A stretch of 14,874 bases of DNA from Bdellovibrionaceae bacterium UBA2466 (GTDB lineage: Bacteria > Bdellovibrionota > FAC87 > UBA2466). A model generated the notes under the pieces. The model had not been told where the DNA came from. It made no database searches and worked only from the letters and a program-made list of their open reading frames with translations. Below are positions 7,770-14,164 of this stretch, one piece after another (positions within the stretch are counted from its first letter, which is position 1; every line of letters starts with the position of its first letter). Both the position numbers and the translations under genes were made by a program. The DNA lies in the NCBI GenBank assembly GCA_002342225.1, contig DDPO01000122.1, positions 64,935 to 79,808 of the forward strand. The letters are read 5' to 3'.

Positions 7770-8654
7770 TTAACTTTGCTCGTCTAGCGCTCTCTGTTCA
7801 AAATATGTTTTGATATCCTTTTCTAGATCTGGTTTGTTTCCCGAGAAAGCCCAAAGATCATTGTTATCTTTTATAATGTCTGTATCTGGACAGAAGTTGT
7901 GATTAATTAAAATTTTCTGCCGATTTAGGTAATTTCGCGCCTTAAGAGATCCGTGATGAAGGTGTAAAACCTTCCCTTTAATATACCCTACATTACCCCT
8001 AACTTTCTGCGAGACCTTCCATGCCCAAATAAGAAATTGTTTACGTAAATGGGGCGGCAAACGATGCACATGGGGATCATCCCAAGCATTAAGCCATGCT
8101 ATCAAATGGTAACTGTCTCCAGAGCCGACGATACCTAGATCGAAAAAACCCTCCGCGAGAACGTCTCGAGTCGCTGCCCAAGCCAGTCCCCTCATCCCAC
8201 TTGTTCTCCATAACCCAATGGCTGAATTGCTTTTTATTCCCGTAACAACTAAATTTCGTGCGAATCCAAAACCAGTGTGTGTACTTAGTTTGTTATCACC
8301 CGAATCATCCACCTCCTCAAAAAGTTGAATGACAGGTTTTTCGTCGAGTGCTTTTTCAGCATCTTGGATCCAGTTTGGGTTCTCAAATATAATGTCTGCA
8401 TCTAACCAAGCTATTTTGTCAATGTGACTCGGTAAGGATTTGAGAGCAATATTTAGTAAGCGCTCCTTTTGCCAAAGGATATTTTTATTGGATCCCCTGA
8501 CTTTGATTGAATCGTCAATGAAAAAGGGTTGTCCATTGAAGGCCAGCTCTACTGTGACTATGGTTTGGTTCAAACGTTTACGAAATTCACTATAATTTGA
8601 TCTAATTTTATTTGAGTTGGTGGGATTAAAAAAACATGTGATCAAACCAATCAT
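7770..8654 (-). CDS. Predicted GT-A type glycosyltransferase-like protein
   Basis: Soluble protein of 294 residues with no signal peptide. It begins MIGLITCFFNP, a typical first strand of a nucleotide-sugar-binding fold. IAWLDADIIFENPNW (81-95) contains a D85-x-D87 motif of the kind that binds metal and nucleotide sugar. SGDSYHLIAW (178-187) and GKVLHLHHGSLKARNYLNR (227-245) resemble the acceptor-side and C-terminal His motifs of family-2-like glycosyltransferases common in phages and surface-glycan loci. Donor and acceptor are unknown. The gene follows the 80-residue gene by 12 nt, with no clear Shine-Dalgarno, so they are probably co-transcribed. It looks AT-richer than the flanking nuo and xerC genes, and no other glycan genes are adjacent, which hints at an acquired accessory gene. 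The fold assignment is fairly good; the precise function is not known. Confidence 0.65.
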   Translation of the reverse strand: MIGLITCFFNPTNSNKIRSNYSEFRKRLNQTIVTVELAFNGQPFFIDDSIKVRGSNKNILWQKERLLNIALKSLPSHIDKIAWLDADIIFENPNWIQDAEKALDEKPVIQLFEEVDDSGDNKLSTHTGFGFARNLVVTGIKSNSAIGLWRTSGMRGLAWAATRDVLAEGFFDLGIVGSGDSYHLIAWLNAWDDPHVHRLPPHLRKQFLIWAWKVSQKVRGNVGYIKGKVLHLHHGSLKARNYLNRQKILINHNFCPDTDIIKDNNDLWAFSGNKPDLEKDIKTYFEQRALDEQS

Positions 8655-8666
8655 ATTTAAAAGGGG

Positions 8667-8909
8667 CTATTTCTTAATACCAAAGATTTCTTCTAAGATA
8701 CGGTGTATTTTTCTATTTATTCTATCTGCATTTTTAAATGCGAAGGCCATAGTTAAGCGATAAGCGTGAACATAGACCGGCGGTTTAGGAAACTCGAGAA
8801 TCGGCTCATACTTTGAGAAAGAGATTTTAAACTTTCCCGTTATGATCTCTTGTTCCGTTGTGTCCATAATGGACTGCCAAAGTTCTTTGTTTTGATTATC
8901 ATTTTGCAC
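8667..8909 (-). CDS. Small hypothetical protein (80 aa)
   Basis: I do not recognise this protein. It is 80 residues, hydrophilic at the N-terminus (MQNDNQNKELWQ), with a central FPKPPVYVHAYRL segment and a basic, probably helical C-terminus (NADRINRKIHRILEEIFGIKK). It has no signal peptide or clear membrane segment. The start given is GTG at 8907-8909; an ATG at codon 15 (8865-8867) would give 66 residues. Neither has a clear Shine-Dalgarno. A promoter-like TATAAT lies just upstream. It sits 12 nt before the glycosyltransferase-like gene on the same strand, suggesting a two-gene unit in which it might be an accessory partner; that is inference. Confidence 0.5.
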   Translation of the reverse strand: MQNDNQNKELWQSIMDTTEQEIITGKFKISFSKYEPILEFPKPPVYVHAYRLTMAFAFKNADRINRKIHRILEEIFGIKK

Positions 8910-8917
8910 TTACCGAA

Positions 8918-8946
8918 ATTATAAGTAATTCCTGTGAGGTTTTCGA
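8918..8946 (-). promoter_or_regulatory. Possible promoter for the 80-aa gene and glycosyltransferase-like gene
   Basis: On the minus strand a perfect -10 box TATAAT (8923-8918) is preceded, after 17 nt, by TCGAAA (8946-8941), a 4/6 match to TTGACA. Transcription would begin near 8911, only about 2 nt before the GTG at 8909, so the message would be almost leaderless. Judged by eye only. Confidence 0.35.
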
Positions 8947-8956
8947 CGAGATTTTC

Positions 8957-9682
8957 CTAAAACCGATAGCCCAGAGCGAAGGAACCTGTCGGCACTGAGT
9001 CAGCAAAATCAATTTGCAGTGAGATATTCATGGGAAGTTCTATTTCAGACCCAAAAAATAAATGTGGAGTGAAGACTGTTTTGGTTTGAGTAATATTACA
9101 GATAGATTTGGGTACGCTAGCAGTAGCCAATAGAAGTCCCACTCCGACGTAGGGTTTGATTCTTACATAATCTCTGCTTGCTAAAACGCCCACTTCGAAG
9201 TCCTTCCCACTGTAAGTATTATCGAATCCCTTTAATTGGGTAAAACTAGAAAATAGTGCGGCCGTGGCAAAAGAATCTTTCTCATCGATAAAAGACCATT
9301 TCCCCATCATTCCTATCGATGCCATTGTCTGTAACAATTGCTGAGTCGATAAATTAATAGAAAATTCTAAATCTTGTCCAACTCCTTTAGTTAAATGTAG
9401 CCGTGGAGATGGAATGACTATAGGAAGACTTGCCGAACCATCACCCATTTCGTTGATATTGCCGGAGGGTACTAAAGTAGTTTCGAGCGCAATTTTGAAT
9501 CCTGGAAGAGCTGGATAGGGTTCGGCTGATCTCATGGTTTTAGTAGCGTTACCAAAAGCTAGTGTTTTAACTAAAGTACTGAGTTGGCCCTCAGTGATAT
9601 TTCTAGGGAGGCGGGCAGCAAAAAGTTCGATAGCCCAGAGGCTCATAACGAAATAAATTATCTGTCGATTTAATGAGCTCAT
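8957..9682 (-). CDS. Predicted outer-membrane beta-barrel protein
   Basis: Protein of 241 residues with a Sec-type signal peptide: short polar/basic start MSSLNRQ, hydrophobic core IIYFVMSLWAIELFA, and a plausible cleavage site near residues 22-23. The mature part has alternating polar and hydrophobic strands, such as LEFSINLS (105-112), YVRIKPYVGVGLLLA (172-186), HLFFGSEIELP (207-217) and ISLQIDFADS (220-229). It ends SFALGYRF, with a terminal Phe as in many BAM-inserted barrels. The size suggests an 8- to 10-strand barrel or similar small porin-like protein. I do not recognise the family. Start ATG 9680-9682 has no good Shine-Dalgarno; Met13 is an alternative but would shorten the signal peptide. 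It is divergent from xerC across 139 nt. Confidence 0.6.
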   Translation of the reverse strand: MSSLNRQIIYFVMSLWAIELFAARLPRNITEGQLSTLVKTLAFGNATKTMRSAEPYPALPGFKIALETTLVPSGNINEMGDGSASLPIVIPSPRLHLTKGVGQDLEFSINLSTQQLLQTMASIGMMGKWSFIDEKDSFATAALFSSFTQLKGFDNTYSGKDFEVGVLASRDYVRIKPYVGVGLLLATASVPKSICNITQTKTVFTPHLFFGSEIELPMNISLQIDFADSVPTGSFALGYRF

Positions 9683-9821
9683 TGCAGGTTTTCAGATTAC
9701 TGTGGCGGGGGTTAAAACGGCAATCCATTTAATCTCTGAAATTACAGCTAAAAAATACGGTGCTGCTTGTCGTAAGTATTAGAGTTGCCAAGTCGTATAA
9801 TTTCTAGCAAACTTCAAACCG
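9683..9821. other. Divergent intergenic region between outer-membrane protein gene and xerC
   Basis: This 139-nt AT-rich stretch must carry the start signals for the minus-strand barrel gene and for xerC. Only the xerC-proximal TATAAT is convincing; no clear -10/-35 pair for the minus-strand gene, operator or stable hairpin could be recognised. Confidence 0.4.
9796..9801 (+). promoter_or_regulatory. Possible -10 box for xerC-thyX
   Basis: TATAAT is a perfect -10 match 20 nt before the xerC ATG, giving an expected leader of about 14 nt. No good -35 hexamer occurs at 16-18 nt; TTGTCG at 9767-9772 is too far (23 nt). The short leader has no Shine-Dalgarno. Confidence 0.35.
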
Positions 9822-10796
9822 ATGTCTCAAAGTAATCTATTTGATCAATCCCGTGGTCCCGCCCCAAAGGAGTTGTTGGAAGAGTTCTTTCACTACTTGA
9901 AAGTAGAGAAATGCTCTAGCGATTATACCCTTCTCAATTATGAAATAGATTTACGGCACTGGTTTTCATTTATTTTCGATAACTCCCCGGGGAAGTTTTC
10001 ATTAGATCGATTGACCGATCTTAAGCTTTTGAGAAGTTATCTCGCTGACCAGAGTGAAAAATATTCAAGAGCTACCGTTTGTAGAAGATTGTCGGCTATT
10101 AAAGGCTTTTTAAAATTTTTGCATCGGGAAGGACACATCGATAAAAACGTTGCAAAGCTTATTGCCCAACCCAAACTACCGGAGACACTTCCTAAGGTTT
10201 TAAAACCGGAGGAAGTGATTAGACTCATCGAGGGTACTCCTGGAGCTAATTTACGAGAGAAACGGATTCGAGCCGCTATAGAGCTTTTGTACTCGACCGG
10301 AATCCGAGTCTCCGAGTTGGTAGGAATCACTCATGAGAAAGTGGATTTTAAGGCTTCAGTTGTGACAGTTCTGGGTAAAGGAAACAAAGAGCGGGTCGTC
10401 CCTATTGGCCGTCACTGTATGGTGGCTATCAGAGACTACATAGACTCTATTCCTGCGAGTCAAAAGCGAGGTTTAAAAACTCCTCTTTTCATGAATCAGG
10501 ATGGTGGGGCTATTTCTGTACGTAGTATTCAGAGAAACATTCGCGAGTTTGCAGTGCAGACTTTGGGGCCGATCGGACTCGAAGTGACCCCTCATACTTT
10601 AAGGCACTCTTGTGCAACACATCTCTTATCCCGAGGTGCGGGCCTTAGAGAAATTCAGGAGCTTTTGGGTCATGATTCTTTGGTAACAACTCAGAAATAC
10701 ACTCATGTGGACACTGAGCGATTAAAAGCTTCATACAAGAAGGCACATCCTAAAGAGACTGAGAGAAGAAAACGAGAAAAAGAGAAAGATTTATAA
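9822..10796 (+). CDS. xerC: Site-specific tyrosine recombinase XerC-like
   Basis: Tyrosine recombinase that most likely resolves chromosome dimers at the dif site together with a XerD partner and FtsK. The protein has 324 residues against about 298 for E. coli XerC/XerD, with a short N-terminal extension and a highly charged tail (KETERRKREKEKDL). The N-terminal SAM-like core-binding domain covers about 15-105 and the catalytic domain about 120-305. All catalytic residues are present: R162 in STGIRVSEL, K186 in GKGNKERVVP, H258 and R261 in HTLRHSCATHLL, H284 in LLGHDSL, and nucleophile Y293 in TTQKYTH. YKKAHPK after the nucleophile is more like XerC than XerD, but the C/D assignment is not certain, and an integrase of a mobile element is less likely given this housekeeping context. 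thyX follows after 2 nt. Confidence 0.85.
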   Translation: MSQSNLFDQSRGPAPKELLEEFFHYLKVEKCSSDYTLLNYEIDLRHWFSFIFDNSPGKFSLDRLTDLKLLRSYLADQSEKYSRATVCRRLSAIKGFLKFLHREGHIDKNVAKLIAQPKLPETLPKVLKPEEVIRLIEGTPGANLREKRIRAAIELLYSTGIRVSELVGITHEKVDFKASVVTVLGKGNKERVVPIGRHCMVAIRDYIDSIPASQKRGLKTPLFMNQDGGAISVRSIQRNIREFAVQTLGPIGLEVTPHTLRHSCATHLLSRGAGLREIQELLGHDSLVTTQKYTHVDTERLKASYKKAHPKETERRKREKEKDL

Positions 10797-10798
10797 CA

Positions 10799-12370
10799 TT
10801 GGAAACACTTCGTACATTTCAAGACATAGAAGTTAAGTTGGTCGGAGCTATAGCTCAACCCTATGAAGTGGCTGTCGCTTCAGCTCGAACTTGTTACTCA
10901 GGTAAAGGGATTGTCTATCCTGCCGATGTATCTTCTAATGAAAAGATGGTGGCTCTTAGAGACAAAATTGCGTCATCTACGATGGATGCCGGCCATTTGA
11001 CGACAAGGCAGCACGCTCATTTCGTTTTTGCTTTGTCAGGAGTTTCTCGTCAGTTCATTTGGAGTTTTCTTCATAGCCATCCTTTTTATAATTCTGAACA
11101 GGTCAGTCAAAGATATGTCAAAGTAAAACCCGGAAATTTTTTAATGCCACCGCTTGAGGGTCGAGCGCAGCAAATATACTCAGAAACTATTGCGGCTCAA
11201 ACAGAAGATTATGAGAATCTCATTAAAATTTTAAAGCGTCCCATTTCGGAAGAATACTATGACCGATTTAAATCTAGGAAAAAATACGCCGACAAATGGG
11301 ACCCTTCTGTTGATAAAAGATGCTTTGAAGTGGCCCGTTATGTTTTAGGTGTGGGAACCACTGCGTATTTGTATCACACCGTGAGCGCTTTGACGTTGCT
11401 GAGGTACGCGAAGCTCTGTGACTTATTCGAGACACCCGACGAGCAAAAATACGTCGTCAGAAAGATGCTCGATTGCGTTAAAGCTATTGATCCTCTTTTT
11501 GAAAAAGAAATTCCTGAAACACTTCCTTTGGAAAAGACCGTTGAGTTTGAAGTGCTCACTAAATTTAAAGATAGATCTTTGCCTCAGAAAGAGGCATTCA
11601 TAAGAGAGTTTGATGAACAGCTTAATGGAAAAACATCAAAGCTGATTAATTACACTCATGGTGCTGAAGAGCTTCTTGCCAGTGCTACACGAACTTCGCT
11701 CGGACGGCTTTCAAGTGAATTAACTGACGAGCAGGCCCTTCAACTTCTTTTAGATCCTAAAAACAATCCCATTTTGGCAGACACACTCAATTCAGGAACT
11801 GTAGATAAACTAAGTCAGTTATTTCACCATGTGCATTTCACATTTCAGAAGAAAATCAGTCATACAGCAGACTCTCAGGATCAAAGACACCGAGCAGTAC
11901 TTGCAAGTCGCCCAGTTTTGATAGGCCATTACAGTGGTAAGCCCGATTATATTACTCCGTATGGTATTGAACATTGCCCCGAAGCTCTCGAGCTTTACAC
12001 TCGCAGTATGGAGCGAAGCTTTAAAGCGGTGAATCAGCTGTTAGATTTGGGAGTCAAAGAGGAATTTGCATACTATCTGTTGCCTAACTCGTTGAGCATT
12101 CGAATGATCTCAACAGGAGACCTTCAAGGTTATCAACACAAGTGGAAAATGCGCTCTTGTTACAATGCTCAGGAAGAGATCTTTAGGGCCACCATTGATG
12201 AGATTACGCAGGTGAGAGAACTGTTCCCTAGAATCGCCCAACACTTGAAAGCTCCCTGCTATTTGCGCCAAAGAGCGGGTATTACACCCTATTGCCCTGA
12301 AGGGGATAGGTACTGTGGCCTTCCTGTTTGGAAATACGAAATCGACCAATATCAGAGAAAAAGCGTCTAG
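10799..12370 (+). CDS. thyX: Double-length flavin-dependent thymidylate synthase (ThyX)
   Basis: ThyX makes dTMP from dUMP using methylenetetrahydrofolate and FAD/NADPH. Usual ThyX is about 220-250 residues; this protein has 523 and shows two ThyX-like halves. Half 1 (about 10-235) has SEQVSQRYVKV (99-109) with S103, R105 and Y106 in the positions of the RHR(X7)S...RY motif, but the RHR triad is replaced by S-H-P (93-95). ARYVLGVGTTAYLYHTV (179-195) matches the later ThyX core. Half 2 (about 285-490) has SHTADSQDQRHR (354-365) and LPNSLSIRMISTGDLQGYQHKWKMR (428-452), the ThyX C-terminal core, then AQEEIF. A Cys-bearing tail follows (C487, C499, C506). From memory, Chlamydiae have a similarly long ThyX. 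Start is TTG at 10799, 2 nt after xerC; no nearby in-frame ATG exists, and the Shine-Dalgarno is weak. Co-transcription with xerC is likely. Confidence 0.85.
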   Translation: METLRTFQDIEVKLVGAIAQPYEVAVASARTCYSGKGIVYPADVSSNEKMVALRDKIASSTMDAGHLTTRQHAHFVFALSGVSRQFIWSFLHSHPFYNSEQVSQRYVKVKPGNFLMPPLEGRAQQIYSETIAAQTEDYENLIKILKRPISEEYYDRFKSRKKYADKWDPSVDKRCFEVARYVLGVGTTAYLYHTVSALTLLRYAKLCDLFETPDEQKYVVRKMLDCVKAIDPLFEKEIPETLPLEKTVEFEVLTKFKDRSLPQKEAFIREFDEQLNGKTSKLINYTHGAEELLASATRTSLGRLSSELTDEQALQLLLDPKNNPILADTLNSGTVDKLSQLFHHVHFTFQKKISHTADSQDQRHRAVLASRPVLIGHYSGKPDYITPYGIEHCPEALELYTRSMERSFKAVNQLLDLGVKEEFAYYLLPNSLSIRMISTGDLQGYQHKWKMRSCYNAQEEIFRATIDEITQVRELFPRIAQHLKAPCYLRQRAGITPYCPEGDRYCGLPVWKYEIDQYQRKSV

Positions 12371-12391
12371 GCTAAGCATCTGAAAATACTA

Positions 12392-12397
12392 TATAAT
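12392..12397 (+). promoter_or_regulatory. Possible -10 box for dusB-gloC
   Basis: TATAAT lies in the 83-nt AT-rich gap between thyX and dusB. A matching -35 is not evident. Transcription from here would give a leader of roughly 50 nt, T-rich and without an obvious Shine-Dalgarno or hairpin. Confidence 0.25.
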
Positions 12398-12453
12398 TGG
12401 AATTCTGCACTTTTTTTGGATTTGTGGGTCTATTTTAGAGTATCTTGCCCGCC

Positions 12454-13461
12454 ATGTTGGACCCTATTCATCTTTTTAAAGAAAGGCACGGTAGCCTTCG
12501 TTACTTCTTTGCCCCCATGGCTGGAATTTCAGATACCGTCTTCCGCCTTCTTATGCGTGAGTTAGGAGCTCAGTGTGTTGTTTCAGAGCTTTTGTCTGCC
12601 GAGGGTTTGATACGGGGAGGTCAAAGGACCCGAGACATGATGAGCTTTGATGAGCGAGAAAGACCCGTAGGGATTCAGATTTTTGGTCATCAGATTCAAT
12701 CTCTCGCAGATGCTGCAAAAATTGTCGAAGCTGCGGGGGCCGATTTTGTGGATATCAATTTCGGTTGTCCTGTAAAAAAAGTTGTTTGTGATGGCGGTGG
12801 TGCTGCATGGATGAAAGACCCATTAAAGTTGGCAAAGTTATTAGAAACCGTGAAAAAAGGTTTAAGGATTCCGCTCACAATAAAGGTCCGAACAGGCTGG
12901 GACGATAGTTCTAAAAATGTCAAAGAGGTAGTTCAAATAGCAGCGAACAGTGGAGTGTCTTGGGTGGCTATTCATGGCAGAACTCGAGCACAAGGATACT
13001 CGGGTTATGCCGACTGGGAGCTTATTAGAGAGACGGCTATTCATAGCCCAATACCCATTATTGGAAATGGCGACATTGTCACTGCGGAGCTCGCGAAAAA
13101 GAGAATTGATGAAGGATATGCTCATGCTGTGATGATAGGTCGAGGAGCTTTAAAAAACCCATGGATCTTTCGAGAGATTTTGGGAGAGAAAATTGAAGCA
13201 AAAAACTTTTTACCATTGATTCAACGTCATTTCGATCTTGCGATTGAGAAAAAAGATCGCCATAGAGCTTTCCTCTCTTTGAAAAAATTTCTCGCTTGGT
13301 ATGCTGCTGGGTTCCCAAATTCAGGGAAGTTTAGGTTCGAGTTGTTTCAATTAGAAGATATCGACCAGCTTAGGAAACACGCGACCGATTATTTTTCTCA
13401 GTTACCTGAGCTTCAAAAAATAGACGATGGCCAACCCTTTCTCATGGGTGGTCATGGATGA
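12454..13461 (+). CDS. dusB: tRNA-dihydrouridine synthase, DusB type
   Basis: FMN enzyme that reduces specific uridines of tRNA D-loops to dihydrouridine. From ATG 12454 the protein has 335 residues, normal for the family; a TTG at 12445 would add three. The N-terminal TIM barrel (about 10-240) has APMAGISD (20-27), DINFGCPVKKV (100-110) with the expected proton-donor C105, IKVRTGW (143-149) with K144, AIHGRTRAQGYSG (172-184) with H174 and R176, IIGNGDI (202-208) and MIGRGALKNPW (227-237), the last two at the FMN phosphate. The C-terminal helical domain (about 250-330) has the FLAWYAAGFP segment seen in DusB. DusB rather than DusA or DusC is chosen from these motifs. No strong Shine-Dalgarno precedes the start. 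gloC follows after 50 nt on the same strand. Confidence 0.92.
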   Translation: MLDPIHLFKERHGSLRYFFAPMAGISDTVFRLLMRELGAQCVVSELLSAEGLIRGGQRTRDMMSFDERERPVGIQIFGHQIQSLADAAKIVEAAGADFVDINFGCPVKKVVCDGGGAAWMKDPLKLAKLLETVKKGLRIPLTIKVRTGWDDSSKNVKEVVQIAANSGVSWVAIHGRTRAQGYSGYADWELIRETAIHSPIPIIGNGDIVTAELAKKRIDEGYAHAVMIGRGALKNPWIFREILGEKIEAKNFLPLIQRHFDLAIEKKDRHRAFLSLKKFLAWYAAGFPNSGKFRFELFQLEDIDQLRKHATDYFSQLPELQKIDDGQPFLMGGHG

Positions 13462-13505
13462 AGCAAAGTCATTTAATCGATGTGTTGCCTTATTTGATCC
13501 AATAA
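13458..13505 (+). CDS. Possible 15-codon leader ORF between dusB and gloC
   Basis: An ATG overlapping the dusB stop (ATGA) opens a 15-codon frame (MKQSHLIDVLPYLIQ) that ends 6 nt before the gloC ATG. It fills the gap exactly in the way a coupling peptide would, and its TAA merges with the AAGG that serves as gloC ribosome binding site. There is no independent evidence that it is translated; chance is quite possible. Confidence 0.2.
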   Translation: MKQSHLIDVLPYLIQ

Positions 13506-13511
13506 GGTTAC

Positions 13512-14156
13512 ATGCAGTTTATGAGCAATGAAGTTATTCATAAAACTGTCGTTGTTGGACCTCTTCAATGTAACTGTTCAATCTTGATATGCCCCAAGAC
13601 GCTAGAAGCGATTGTCATAGATCCTGGGGATGAAGCCGAAAAAATCATCAAAAATTTGGATTCTGGAGTAAAAGTAAAATATCTTTTGCACACTCACGCT
13701 CATTTTGACCACATTGGTGCAACAGAAGCCATGAAAATGGCAACTCAAGCTACGGTGTGCCTTCATAAAGCTGATGAAATGATCTATCAGAATCTTCCCA
13801 TGCAGGGGCGTATGTTTGGGATGTCTTTTTCGGAGGCTCCAGCAATCGAGAAATTTATTGAAGATAATGAAGAACTGAAATTCGGTGAGCAAAAGCTTGA
13901 AGTCATCCACACACCCGGGCACAGTCCTGGTAGTGTTTGCTTTCGACTCTCTGGTAGCGAAGAGCGAGTTTTTTCGGGGGACACTTTGTTTAGGCAGAGT
14001 GTAGGCAGATCCGATCTTTGGGGGGGCGATCATTCTCTTCTCATTCGTTCTATAAAGAGTCGTTTGATGACTTTAGACGACGAAATAAGGGTCTACCCCG
14101 GCCATGGACCTAGAACAAGGATCGGCGAAGAGAAAAGAAAAAATCCATTTCTGTAA
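13512..14156 (+). CDS. gloC: Metallo-beta-lactamase-fold hydrolase, GloC/YcbL-like glyoxalase II
   Basis: Predicted hydroxyacylglutathione-hydrolase-type enzyme, the second step of methylglyoxal removal, acting in the cytoplasm. The protein has 214 residues, the short YcbL/GloC length rather than the roughly 250 of classical GloB. The metal site is complete: THAHFDHIG (61-69) with H62, H64, D66 and H67; H137 in HTPGHSPGS; D157 in FSGDTLF; H198 in YPGHGP. RQSVGRSDLWGGD (161-173) and the ending EKRKNPFL are close to E. coli YcbL as I remember it. The start ATG 13512 has AAGG at 13504-13507; ATG at 13521 (Met4) is an alternative. It is probably co-transcribed with dusB. Substrate is inferred from family only; other MBL thioesterases cannot be excluded. 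Confidence 0.85.
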   Translation: MQFMSNEVIHKTVVVGPLQCNCSILICPKTLEAIVIDPGDEAEKIIKNLDSGVKVKYLLHTHAHFDHIGATEAMKMATQATVCLHKADEMIYQNLPMQGRMFGMSFSEAPAIEKFIEDNEELKFGEQKLEVIHTPGHSPGSVCFRLSGSEERVFSGDTLFRQSVGRSDLWGGDHSLLIRSIKSRLMTLDDEIRVYPGHGPRTRIGEEKRKNPFL

Positions 14157-14164
14157 AAGCTTTT
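14155..14164. repeat. Perfect 10-bp palindrome across the convergent gene ends
   Basis: AAAAGCTTTT spans the last bases of the gloC stop codon and the first base of the opposing stop codon. It has no loop, so it is a poor intrinsic terminator, but it lies exactly between the two convergent genes and gives a T-run in each direction. Confidence 0.35.

Noticed and set aside
9745..9765. CAGC...GCTG inverted repeat in the barrel/xerC gap as a possible operator
   Set aside because: Only four paired bases; expected by chance in this length.
9822..10796. XerC-like recombinase as the integrase of a mobile element
   Set aside because: No attachment-site repeats, excision genes or tRNA target nearby, and it is packed with thyX; Xer-type motifs are clear.
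13602..14033. 143-aa open frame on the minus strand opposite gloC
   Set aside because: gloC has a complete metal-binding motif set on the other strand; the antisense translation is low-complexity with no recognisable domain.
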